From Thermomucor indicae-seudaticae (lineage: Eukaryota; Mucoromycota; Mucoromycetes; Mucorales; Lichtheimiaceae): a DNA stretch of 64,000 nucleotides. The translations under genes and the position numbers were made by a program. Where the stretch lies: the NCBI GenBank assembly GCA_000787465.1, contig JSYX01000117.1, positions 1 to 64,000 of the forward strand, given 5' to 3'. Under the pieces are notes generated by a model, which searched no databases, was not told where the DNA came from, and was given only the letters and a program-made list of their open reading frames with translations. Position 1 is the stretch's first letter. Each line of letters starts with the position of its first letter. Shown here one piece after another: positions 40,527-51,253 of this stretch.

Positions 40527-43500
40527 ATGAACCGTAGCTTTGATAACCTCTATGCTGAAGCGTATCGGTTCGCATGTCAGGCCGTCAAGCTCGATCGGTT
40601 CGGTCAATACGATCGTGCGAAGGCCAGTTACGGACGTGTGATCGAGGTAGGATCTTGTCATTGCATTGTGTCAGCGACATTAAACCTGTCCGTGCTTTTC
40701 TATCGCTTGGCCCTGTATAGCATTTCAGAGATATGTTAGAACTGGTTGAGTGTAAGATGGAATTCTACACATTGTAAGAGGGAAAGAGAGGCAGTAAACA
40801 GCTCAATGACCGTTTCCTGCCCCTGAGTAGCTGGGAGCGTTGAAGATGCTAGAATACAGCGTGATCAGTTAGTCCAAAAGTTGAACGAATACATACATCG
40901 GAGAGAACAGCTGGAACGGTTCTGCATGGGCGCTGCTGTGCCGAGCTCGGCTCATCCGGATGCAGAGAAACATCGCCTGTTCAATGGCTCTGCTACATCG
41001 GAACCACAGAGTGACGAAACTGATGAGGACTGGGCGGAATCTGCCGAAATCCGGTGGTATCTGGGGAAAGGAGAGGTGTGTGTTTCCGGAAACGAGTGCA
41101 GCTGAGGCTATATGAATCCTTTTCAGCGTGATAAGCTGATCATTTCAGCTTAGTTTTCAATGATTCAAGGCGAACGTAATGAAGCCAAAAAGGACATTGA
41201 GGATGCACTAGAGTACTATTCGGATGCTGCCGAGTGGTTTAAGCGCGCATTTGAAGGTAGTTATTGTGCCATGATTTCAGCTGATATGTGACCTAAAACC
41301 GTGAAAAGAGCTTCATTATGACCCTCCCAAACGGGCAGCTGTTCGTAATATGTGCCTAAAAGCTGTGGACAAGGCTGAAGAGATGAAGACCCTAATCAAG
41401 CAGCAGATGAATCAGATGACGCTCTTAGGTATGGATTGACTTACAAGCGGGTCAGATTTCCCTCTGTATAATAAAGAAATTCGTAGCCGTGAAGAACGAA
41501 CAAGTTACCACACGTGGAGGGCGAGACGAAAACATCCGATCGACGCTAGGAAGACATCGAGCATCCTCCACGTCTTCTACTCGGTCACTAAAGTCAACCT
41601 CCAGTGCCTTCGAAAGTGTAAGCGCGACCAAAACGACAGTGTCCTCGGCAAATGATTTGGAACGGCTATCTGCTGCTGAATTGGAAGTGCTTCGGTATAC
41701 GTCAAACGTAAACGGTAAAATATTTCTACCGTGGATCGATAATGCAGACCTGAAGGAGAAATTTTCCTTTCCAACGAGATTCATGTAAGTACAGATTCTA
41801 GCTTCAAGAAGAGGTAAAGAAATCTAACCTTTTCTTTGTTTAATGCAGAGATCCAGATGGATCTCTTCGTTTGTCCCAAAAGCAAATGTCAAAGTTTGGC
41901 GGATGGAAACGTCCTGCCGAGTTTATGCACCATCCAAGACTGATACGCTTAATTTCAAGTACAAGCATTGTCCAAGACGTTGTCACAGACTGCTCGTTTG
42001 TTGCTTCACTTTGCGTAGCCGCGGCATACGAAAGGAGATTCAAGAAACAGGTACGTGAGTCGCGATCCTAAATATGTGGTGCAGACTTTTTCGCAATTAA
42101 TGCGGACTTTGGATTACGGGACGCCAGCTTATCACATCTTGCATATACCCACAAGACAAAGATGGCCAACCTTGTTATAACCCAAACGGGAAATACGTGG
42201 TGAAACTTTTACATAACGGGATTTATCGAAAGGCACGTGTATCTTGTTTACATTGATAGGAAAGTTTTCTGACCAGGCTGCCATAGATTAGTAGGTGACG
42301 TGGAGGAGCTAGACATGTAGACCGTCTGACATGTACTTTGATTGGCTTTCCTAGTCGTTGACGACTTGCTGCCGATCTCTCGAGAAGGCACATTGATGTG
42401 TACTTTTTCTACAAACAAGGAAGAGCTTTGGGCAAGCATTATTGAAAAAGCGGTATGTCTGACCCTGTGTTATAGTTTTACAATGCTGATACGTGTGTCA
42501 TTATTTGCAGTACATGAAGCTGATGGGAGGATATGATTTTCCGGGCTCGTAAGTTTACTCTTAGTCCAAGAGAAAGCAAGAAACTGATTCAACTATCGTA
42601 GAAACTCAGGCATCGATTTATAGTAAGCCTATGCACCCGCATTCACTGTGGACTAGCAAATACTGATCCGAGCAATGCCTAGCTCTCTCACCGGCTGGAT
42701 ACCGGAGCATATATTTATCCATGAGTAAGTTCTTCGGATATTCTGCAGTCAACACATTGGATCTCAAATGCTTTGAAATAAGTAAATCTTTCGAACCCTA
42801 TAACGTTTGGGAAAGAATCTTGGAAGGGTCCAAATATGGCAAGTATCTGGTTATTGCAATGGGAGTTGAACGTCGCATTTGACTGTGTTGATCAGGCGAT
42901 GTACTGGTTACTATCGCCACTGGCGAGCTCACAGATGCTGATGCAGACCAACTGGGCCTGGTGCCAACACATGCTTATGCCGTTATAGGCAAGTCTTGGA
43001 ATATGGCATCAACTCAAAAGATGGTTGTGCTAACACTCCATACTAGATATCAAAGCAGTATCTGGAAAGCGTTTCATGCAAGTGAAAAACCCCTGGAGTC
43101 ACAAAAGATGGAAGGGCCCGTATAGTCACTTGGACACTGATAACTGGACAGACGAACTAAAGAGGGCGCTGAATTACGATCCTTGCATAGCAGAGCAAAA
43201 CGATGATGGCATTTTCTGGATCGACTTTGAGTCCGTGTGCAGACATTTTACATCCATTCACCTGAACTGGAACCCTGAACTTTTCACCCATCGGTGGGTG
43301 CTACACTCGTAAGCTCACGCCGAAAATGCTGATATGCCCGGATGAGTAATGTTCTTATTAGGGTGTGGCCCGAGAATCTGGGTCCCAAGAAGGATGTTTA
43401 TAATCTGGGTAAGTTCAAAAGATACTTGCCATTGAAGACAGTCTGACCGCTTGGTAGGCTTCAATCCACAGTTCAGCCTTCATATCAACGTACCGGACGA

Positions 43501-45139
43501 AAAACCTGCAGCTGTTTGGTTGTTGCTGTCAAAGCATGTAATGATAACTGAAGAGAACACAGACTACATCACACTGCATATCTACAGTAACACTGGAGGG
43601 CAAAGAGTGTTCTACCCCGGCGATCCTTTCAAAGAGGTGAGACATAAATTCATCCGTTAAGCCCTGCTAACTAACTATGTGGACGTTAAGGGCACGTATG
43701 TCAATAGTCCTCACATCTTGGTAAGTCTGCCGAACTTTGTACATGCTGGGCTTCCTTACAAATGCGCTTTTATTAGGTGCGCTTTAATGCTCCCCCAGGT
43801 ACAAGTGACTATACACTCGTCGTTTCTCAGCATGAGAAAGCACAAACGCTGTATTTTTCGCTCCGCGCTTGGTCACTAGCACCGTTCAAACTAAAAGAGG
43901 TTCCTATGAAGTATACTGTGGAGCGTAAGGTAGAAGCGTTGGACATCGCACTTCATATCGCTCTGTAACTGAATGCGCCTTTTTGTTGCAGATAATCGGA
44001 CAGTGGACTGAACAAACAGCAGGAGGAAATGCATCAAACGCGACATACATGAATAACCCGCAATGGAAGATTGAGGTTCCTCCGCATTCCCCGGATGCTC
44101 CCAGAGTGGATGCAGGGCTACTGGTCACTTTAGAAGCCCCCAAGTCTTTTGCAGTGCATTTAATGCTTGTCGAGGGCGGCAAAAGGGTATCCAGGTAAGG
44201 ATATCGACTAGTTCTTCAAGCCCTGAACGTCAACTTACCTTTGGCAGTGCTTCAACGCGCGATATTCTGACCGAATCCGGTCCGTATCGCCACGGCTTCT
44301 GCTACTGTGAGCTGCCAGTCATAGAACGTGAGTCGCTGTTATGGTTCTCTGTTGTACTATTTTGTAGCTAAACGGGTTCCCTGCAGCTGGAAGCTACACC
44401 GTGGTGGCATCGACGTTTGAGCCAGATCTACAAGGTCAGTTTATATTGACTGTAGCAAGCAATAAGAAGGTGGAGACAACTGCGATTCCGGCGGAGGGAG
44501 CCGTAAGTTTCTCTGGTGATGCTGCAATAGTGTAGATTGTCAATGTGTATTGAATTTTCGTGATTTAGGGGATGTTTCGCAGAGTCATTCATGGAGAATG
44601 GTACTATCTGTGCTACGCGGTATATCAACCCCATGTTAACTTTTGCGTAAACCAGGATTCGGGGCTACAGTGCGATGGGGTGTCCTAGCTATGGTCACTA
44701 TGGGAGTAATCCCAGATATCTCTTAGAAGTCCGCGAATTGACAACCGTCAGAGTTCGATTACATGCTGACAAGATAGATCCCGTCCCTTCAATTAATGTG
44801 ACTATTTACGAGAAGCATCCGACTGAGCTTTTTGGGCGTGAAGTAGCTACTTCAGGGCCTTATACGAATGTAGTTCAGGTTTGTATTATCCACAGTCCCG
44901 GCTTGAAATGGTGGATTGACAGACTGTGTCCCTGTAGGGTGTGGCCACCAACGATGTGGTGCTAAGCCGAAGCCAAACAGGCAAGCGTGCTGTAAAGCTT
45001 CGAAGCATAACATGTATGTACTCATTGACGGAAAACAGGTTATATAATTGTCCTTGCGACGCATGAAAAAGACATTGCCGGCGAATACACAATGACACTC
45101 TACAGCGACCGACCTGTGAATGTCCGAAACGATCGATAA
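40527..45139 (+). CDS. Calpain-7/PalB-Rim13 type cysteine protease
   Basis: About 26 exons encode roughly 1010 aa. The N-terminus has one or two MIT-like helical domains ([20 protein letters not shown]; later [19 protein letters not shown]). A Ser/Thr-rich linker follows, then the calpain core. Catalytic residues are visible: Cys in TDCSFVASL (codon 41991), His in VPTHAYAVI (42970) and Asn in KNPWSH (43088). Two or three C2-like beta domains follow ([16 protein letters not shown]-like [22 protein letters not shown]). Domain order and sequence match calpain-7. In fungi this is PalB/Rim13, the ESCRT-recruited protease that activates the PacC/Rim101 pH regulator. Introns at 42839 and 42989 need GC donors, and the last intron is ambiguous between GCAAGC and GTGCTG. 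The junction of the first two exons (40646 region) is not resolved. The protein is larger than human calpain-7 (813 aa). Confidence 0.9.
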
Positions 45140-45255
45140 TCCCGCTTGCATTTCCCCTCTCATTCATCTATCAATGGTTTTACAACCAATATACCATGCG
45201 TGATTTCATTCTTTTTTTATCACATTGCAAAACGCGAAAGAAACAGGGTTGCATT

Positions 45256-45760
45256 TTAAGCTGTCGATTTTCTTCGTGCCTGAACCTGGCTCAAGGCGCG
45301 TTGACCCGTGATGAAGGTGATAATGGCGAGGGGAACAAAATAAGTTAGCGTCTCAAAAATGTTCAGCCGTGTCCAGTAAAGATAAAAGAGGTATTCAATA
45401 GCCACTAAAGTTGCCAAGAACGTAACAATGGAGATGGCGCGGATGCTTGATCCTGACACGAGCTCGCCAGCCACCTTGACAGGATTGACGCCGAGACCAA
45501 ACCACTAAAGAGAACCAACGTCAGTTTCAACAATTCAGCCGTGAGAGAATAAGGCACAAGCATACGCCGATGGTGAGTACAAGCCAAGGAGCAAGAGTGA
45601 TGGCCGTAAAGAGTTGCGAGAACCAAGTTGGCGGCATTCTCTCGGGCTCCTTGAAGACATGGTGAATCTCCGGACGCCATTCAAAGACATCGTCATCACC
45701 CGCAGCCATAACTGCCGCAACCATAGAGGCGAGCAATAGCAGAATCACGATGGTTTTCAT
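45256..45760 (-). CDS. Minimal Swp1/ribophorin II-like OST subunit
   Basis: Two exons (45760-45566, 45504-45256) encode 147 aa. A signal peptide (MKTIVILLLLASMVAAVMA) is followed at once by EIHHVFKEPERMPPTWFSQL and three hydrophobic helices, with GLGVNPVKV between helices 1 and 2 and YLYWTRLNIFETLTYFVPL in helix 3. This matches the C-terminal membrane part of ribophorin II (EIVHTFRPPEKRPP..., YWTQLNMFQTLKYL). Ribophorin II/Swp1 is a subunit of the oligosaccharyltransferase that N-glycosylates proteins in the ER. What is odd is size: the lumenal domain of roughly 150-450 residues found in other Swp1/RPN2 proteins is missing. The signal peptide joined directly to the membrane module suggests a real short form, not a truncation, since both splice and stop are clean. 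Confidence 0.8.
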
Positions 45761-46235
45761 TATATGTTGCAAAGAGGCAAGTTCTGAAAATTGTACGATG
45801 AGGGATTTAACAGCGTTGACTGGGACTTCTTATTGGCTTTTAAATTCTCTAACAAGCTACAACAAACCAAATAGACTGATTGTTACTGGACACTACTGTC
45901 TTCCTCAGCAGTATGCTTGGTATTTGGTCGAGTGAAGATGGCCGGCCCTTGGTTGTTATTCTCGGCCATATGAACGAAGATATGATGAATATTGCGGAGG
46001 TGGGTCTTTCTGAAAAGCAAGCTTCTTCTTTAAGAGCAAGTTCTTCTTTCCATCGCTGCCTATCGAAGCGTTTCCATGAAGGCGACTATGCACGAATCGC
46101 ACATGAAGACATCATGGATTGGCACCTCTACGGCTTTTGCGTCCGGGCCTTCGTGAAGATGGTTTAACTGTTAGGTTATACATTTTGAACATGCCTGGTT
46201 TGTTAGATATTCGTCGATCGTGACAACCTTTGCAT
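45761..46235. other. Intergenic with an unrecognised short ORF
   Basis: An ATG frame from about 45912 to 46167 (roughly 85 codons, plus strand) begins MLGIWSSEDGRPLVVILGH. I cannot assign it to any family, and it has no exon partners. It could be part of the transposon-like remnant to the right. Confidence 0.3.
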
Positions 46236-46706
46236 TTATGATATGGAGGGACAAACAATACGATCCAGTTTAAAAACGACTTTTTCGACATACCTTATTT
46301 CATCTAGCTTCTTACCTAAGCTTCCGTAAATGTTCCTCGTTGGAGCACTGATCCTTCCTTCCATATTGCCTGAAAAAGATCCATTACTGTATGCAATAAA
46401 GACAGGCTTTTGCTTCTCTTCTGGATTGTTAAAGCACGAAAGCGCCTTCCGATGCTCTCTTTCTGCTGACGTGGACTGATTTTGGGTGTTAGCTAAGCTA
46501 GCGTTGTAGTTGTTACTGCCACCGAGCAGACATTTTGCAACTTCTGCGAGTCCGAGAATTTGATAGCCACCTATGCACGACACTGGTGTATTGTGGTGAA
46601 CTGTGGTCTCCTTTACGACCAAAATACGATGTGGTAAAGACTCTACTCCATATTTTCTGGCTTCAGAGACGTACAGCTGCTGACGGCCGATATGTTCTAT
46701 CTTCAC
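46236..46706 (-). mobile_element. Possible transposase-gene remnant
   Basis: A 156-codon frame without an ATG start encodes segments such as KPVFIAYSNGSFSGNMEGR and SAPTRNIYGSLGKKL. The pattern of Ala-Tyr-x-Asn-Gly-Ser-Phe followed by a Lys/Leu-rich stretch resembles C-terminal parts of OrfB-like or other transposase-like proteins I associate with mucoralean genomes. No zinc ribbon, terminal repeats or start were found, so this is at best a decayed fragment. A simple chance ORF remains possible. Confidence 0.3.
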
Positions 46707-49700
46707 TTTGGTTAAGGGATGTAGAGCCGCAGGGGTTATCTAGTATAATTCGATAAGATGTTTATTGTGCTTTGCGAAGCTTCATCTGCGAAAGGTAAGC
46801 ACTGAGCCATCACCAGATTTTTGTTCAAGGTGGAAGGATTTCACGTCTTTGCGTACATACCAATTGAAGCCATCAGTAAAAACTGACCAGGCCTTCACAG
46901 GTTGTATAGGCTAGTTTGGTAAACCCTATTCAATGAGGAGCTAAGCAGTCTGTTCAAACCATTCGAAGGGCTATTGAAGCTTCTCGGTTATCGACTGAAT
47001 TGCTCCCTATAATTTCTGAGCGCGAAAACAGGTACTTAGCTGGGTACTGGATACCTAAGCGTGCGATAAAGAAGGCAACAACGACATGTTAATGAGCATT
47101 TGTAGTTGTAGTTATCTACTGCATGCAAGTCCTGCGTGTTGTATTAATGGCGCTTAGAGAGGTCTTCATAGTCCAGCATATCCATCCAGTGATTTAAGGT
47201 CTCTGTCATAATTTCGACAGTATCCCTACTCCTTGTCTGTCTTTTAAAGACTAGTTTTTTTTGTGCCATAAGCGCTCCGGTATGTGACTTAATTCTATTT
47301 GTAGCCACTGTACGCACTATATACCACGTTTATTATTGCAGTAAATCATCTTCTAGTAAATATCAGGATGTCCTTACGGGGTGTCTCCGAAACTTGGAAA
47401 GTGTGCACCCATATTCCTGTGAGTTTTCCATCTTTCTAATTATCGTTTTTATGCATACGTAGAGCGAATCAGGGCTCATCACGTCTGCCGTCAGCAGAAG
47501 GATGATCCTAATGTTCGTACGGTCTACGGTCTTCCAGGAAAGATAAAAGTGACATGCCGAAAAAAAACATACCAACCGCGAAAGGGAAAGCGCTCTGAAT
47601 GCGTTAGCCAGTAAGCAAAAAATCCAGGACTGGCTCAGTGCAGGATACCGGACACCACTTGCAAATCGCAGTCTTTACCTGCAACATGGATTTGTCCGCA
47701 TTTACCATCTCATGATTGACCGTCTTCCGTGAGAAAAATATGGAACTGCAACGTCCTATCCCCGGAGCAAAGGCAAACTTGGGCTGATCGGTCCGCCTTC
47801 ACAGTATTATTCCAATCTCGTTTTCCTATTTGGCTTATTGTATATATTGTCCAAACCGGATATGAACGAGGTGCTATAGAGACAATAACATGGAAATGTT
47901 TGCTATGACACGCAAAAAGTCCAGTGTTGTCAACAATCACGTGAAACAGACAAATTGTATTAAAATTGATGCTGATATCATCAGACCGCGCAAAATGCTT
48001 TGACGTCTCCCTCTTGGGTTTTGTTCTTTTCTTAATGGCACTCTGTCTTCCATCGGCCCATGTGAACGTTCTGTCGCCATTTTGAGGCGGTAAACCTGTA
48101 TTAACAAGTTTGCACCGGCAAGATAGCGAGTATCTTTAATGTGCAATCGTGTGGAATGCGCTGGAGCCCTTTGTTGCGGCTGTTTGATTCGTCATGCGGG
48201 GCGGCTGCCGCGTCATCGTCTTTTGGCTTTGTTGCATGAGCGCGCTGGTCGCGTGGTGTGCGGGAACACCACAACTGAATTATTCTCTGCTATCAAACAA
48301 CGCACAACATTGTTTCCTTTATCTCGGCGTTAACTTCTTCTAATTGCTTTATTTATTTGCAATTTTCCTTTTTTCGCCGTGGGGATATGCACGGTTTCCG
48401 CCGAATTCTCGTGACGGCGGAAACCCCCTGAGAACGACCAACCTTATACCGACCCGACCGACTCGGAGCTGTGCTTTCCTCTTCCTCTGCCCGGCTCACA
48501 TTTTGTCGCGGTCTCTCATACAGCGTTTCTTTCTTTGCCCCGGCCCTACACACGTAGTGCGAGTATGGACGATCAGGCAACTTCGGGGGGTTCATTCATT
48601 TTCGGTATATGTCGTGTCCCTTTCTCTTCAACCTGTAGTCTCCTTGACAGGGGTCGAAGGCTGGCAATCGTTGGCATACCGTCTTCGAAGGTCGCGAGGG
48701 AATTGCTGCAAGTTATGGTCGTGGAATAGCTGCCTTTTATGCGACGTTACCTGTATGGTCCCGCTTCCGGTCTTGAGCTATTCCATGTTGCAGAGTGACA
48801 GTAAATACTGTGGAACTCTTTATAGGTGCTTTATTCTTGTTCTGATAACAAAAGGTTTTTCCCAAGTCTACCAGTAAAAGTCCTTCCATGACAGATATCG
48901 ATTGTGACGACTCTCAGATGAGATCGAACGAACCATTTTGCGCCCCCTTATGGGCTCTTAGCTTGAGCTACTATGTAGAATACGACGACCCTCAGGATGT
49001 TCAGGCCTCCTGACTCAATACTGCGTACAGTGCTCATTGTGGTATTACAAAAGAAAATTACAAGTAGATCTTGGTTTTTCCTACAAAATACCTCGATTAC
49101 TGGATATGTTCACTCTACCATCTCCGTGAGCAGTAGCATCGGAATTGCGTTCTTCACTTCTCATAACAAACACAGGTGTAGAGTCCCTTCGTACCTTTCT
49201 AGTTACCTGCTGTTATTCATCCAACTTCTATCTGCACATCCATTATCGTATACGGCACTGAGGGCGGGACGCGGGATGGCGTTCAGGACTCAGGACTATC
49301 CCGTCCTGAGTCGGAGCCCTATTTGTTTCTCCAGTTGGTTCTACGGAAAATAGATCCGAACGTTTATCGAGGTTTACTCAATTTGAATATGTCCTGTAAA
49401 GCTCCACTTTTGCTTTGCTTGACTTCGTAGTAGCAAAAACGGGTCGACGCTTACAGGGTAAGACTTCTTTGCGCTTTTTCCTTAACTTGAAGTAGCTGGT
49501 AAATGACGCATGCAAATTCCGCGTTTTCGGATACTTAAATAGCAAGGTTGACGAAACGATGGTACACCCAGCCCCGTTCTTTCAGTAAGTCCTTTTACCC
49601 CACCCTCATTCAGCCAAAAGAAAAACACTACGAATGCTTCCAGAGAGATATGCAGAAATAGTGTTTGTCAGTGCTTATCTTTATCCTTCTACTACCTACC

Positions 49701-50187
49701 AGTAAAGAAAAAAGCTCTATGTATAAAAGCCTACAGTGACGGTGTCATACGCTGATAAATAGTGTAGACAACTGAAGACCAATCCGGATCATCTGATACG
49801 GCACAGTTTCTTACAAAATCTGGCTGATATGGTCGGTACACTTCGAAAAACGACCTTTTATTACAGAACTTTCATGTAAGTACTTTTCTTCACCCTTTCG
49901 AACTGTTGACGAGGCTCCCCTTATGAAGCCTTCCTCCCACCCTTCAGCATAAGTAAGAATAAGTGATCCCTGCTCGTGCAACTACACTAAACATTTGGTC
50001 AAGTGCAAACGTTAATTAAAGTATTAGACAAATTATTGACGGTATTGCATCAGTACAGGCGATGTCTGCAATCAATGGAGCCCGTCTATGCCGGCGGTAG
50101 CTGGCCGCTTTAGGGATTGCGTGAGAAGCGCACAGATATAAAAATGCTATTCACAAAGACTTATCACAGATCATAATAACTAGAAAT
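46707..50187. other. Gene-poor 3.5 kb
   Basis: No confident gene. A possible short spliced gene begins at ATG 48565 (MDDQATSGGSFIF then a GTATAT donor), and a frame near 48697-48775 reads EGIAASYGRGIAAFYATLPV. The two are not joined by a clear splice. A 10-bp perfect hairpin lies at 49287-49312. Confidence 0.45.
49287..49312. repeat. Perfect 10-bp stem hairpin
   Basis: GACTCAGGAC and GTCCTGAGTC flank a six-base loop (TATCCC). There is no T-tract after it, and this is a eukaryote, so it is not a bacterial-type terminator. It could be part of a non-coding RNA or a chance inverted repeat in a gene-poor stretch. Confidence 0.8.
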
Positions 50188-50835
50188 TTATTGAATGGGA
50201 AGGATGTGGCAGCCAAGAGTGCCACGTCCGCCCCAACCTGACCTTGGCGTCAAGGATAACTGTATGGGTTCAGAACTATTTTCTCGAAGGACAGTGACTG
50301 AGATGGCGATTCCTTCACTTTGACTGACGAGTCGATTCAGTGCCTGAAGTCGATCATGATTGTCCTTGTGAACAGAGCCAAATCGAAGCAGCTTGTCGCC
50401 GCGAAGCAGGCCGCTTTGGTCGGCCGGAGAATCAGGTGCCACTGCGTTTACAATAGCAAAAGGCAGAAGAGGCTGTTCCCTGGCTGGTGAAGTAGTAGCA
50501 GCTGCCCTGCTTTTGTCTGCGTCTTTATTGGTTTTCCGTTGGGCTTCGTGCACAGCATGTAACGCTTGCTCAATGGCTTTCATGATATCCTTGTGATCGT
50601 TTCTGAGACAGTGGATCATGTGTCGTGATGTGCGCACAGCTGCCACGTCAATGTCGGAGCGAGGGAAGCCTGATCGATCAACAAGAGGTTCGTCCATGCC
50701 CACCCCTTGCAAGGTGTCATGAAGTTCTCGTATTTGGGCTTCAATCTCGTCTTTCTTTGCTACAAGTGCTTGAGCTTCTTTTATGAGATCAGCTAATTCT
50801 GCTTGTTTGTCCATGTCGGGTGTACGCATGCCCAT
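50188..50835 (-). CDS. Proteasome assembly chaperone PSMD9/Nas2
   Basis: A single exon of 215 codons. Residues 10-100 form a charged helical hairpin (ELADLIKEAQALVAKKDEIE) and contain LVDRSGFPRSDIDVAAVRTS, the strongest family signature. From about residue 125 a PDZ domain follows: FAIVNAVAPDSPADQSGLL, GDKLLRFGSV, and ISVTVLRE. Nas2/p27 binds the Rpt5 tail and helps assemble the 19S base of the 26S proteasome. Length and domain order match yeast Nas2 (220 aa) and human PSMD9 (223 aa). Two Met codons lie within the first seven residues, so the exact start could be the second one. The gene is divergent from the HDK-rich gene by about 420 bp. Confidence 0.95.
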   Translation of the reverse strand: MGMRTPDMDKQAELADLIKEAQALVAKKDEIEAQIRELHDTLQGVGMDEPLVDRSGFPRSDIDVAAVRTSRHMIHCLRNDHKDIMKAIEQALHAVHEAQRKTNKDADKSRAAATTSPAREQPLLPFAIVNAVAPDSPADQSGLLRGDKLLRFGSVHKDNHDRLQALNRLVSQSEGIAISVTVLRENSSEPIQLSLTPRSGWGGRGTLGCHILPIQ

Positions 50836-51253
50836 GACCGAAAATGTCGAGGAGGAAGTTAAGAGTTTTTGGGGGGTGGGGATGCTCCTCCCCCCAAATC
50901 TCTCTCTGGATCCACTTTACCGGAAATTTAATGGAGACATCGTTTGCTTCAAAACTACTCCTCCGTTGTTATCACTTGTTGTTGGTTGATGGTCCAGACA
51001 GTAATCTGTTACGTTGCTTGTGTTTAAGAGCTTTCTACATGTGGTTATCAAGGTCATTGAAGTACGCGAAAAGGCAAAGAAGCAAAAAAAAAGTTCCTGA
51101 GTTTAATAGGGAATGCTTTGCTTAGTTCTCTTTTGATCCCGTCTGTTATGGATCGGGAATATTTACGAATTTTTATATATAAGACTCCATCCTCTGTCGA
51201 CATTGAATAATCTCCATTTCTCTCTTTCCTTTACTTCCCGAGCGAGGATCCAA
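50836..51253. other. Divergent promoter region (PSMD9 and HDK-rich gene)
   Basis: Contains a strong TATA box for the right-hand gene and a pyrimidine-rich leader next to its start codon. No ORF is supported. Confidence 0.55.
51174..51183 (+). promoter_or_regulatory. TATA box of HDK-rich gene
   Basis: TATATATAAG lies 71-80 bp before the ATG at 51254, a spacing that leaves room for a transcription start and a CT-rich leader. It is the clearest TATA element among the genes in this window and suggests strong or regulated expression. Confidence 0.6.

Noticed and set aside
48344..48877. Plus-strand frame of 177 codons
   Set aside because: Alternative start only, Cys/Ser/Leu-rich with no family features. 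Smaller fragments inside are reported as a low-level finding instead.
49287..49312. Rho-independent-type terminator
   Set aside because: Eukaryotic context and no downstream T-run.
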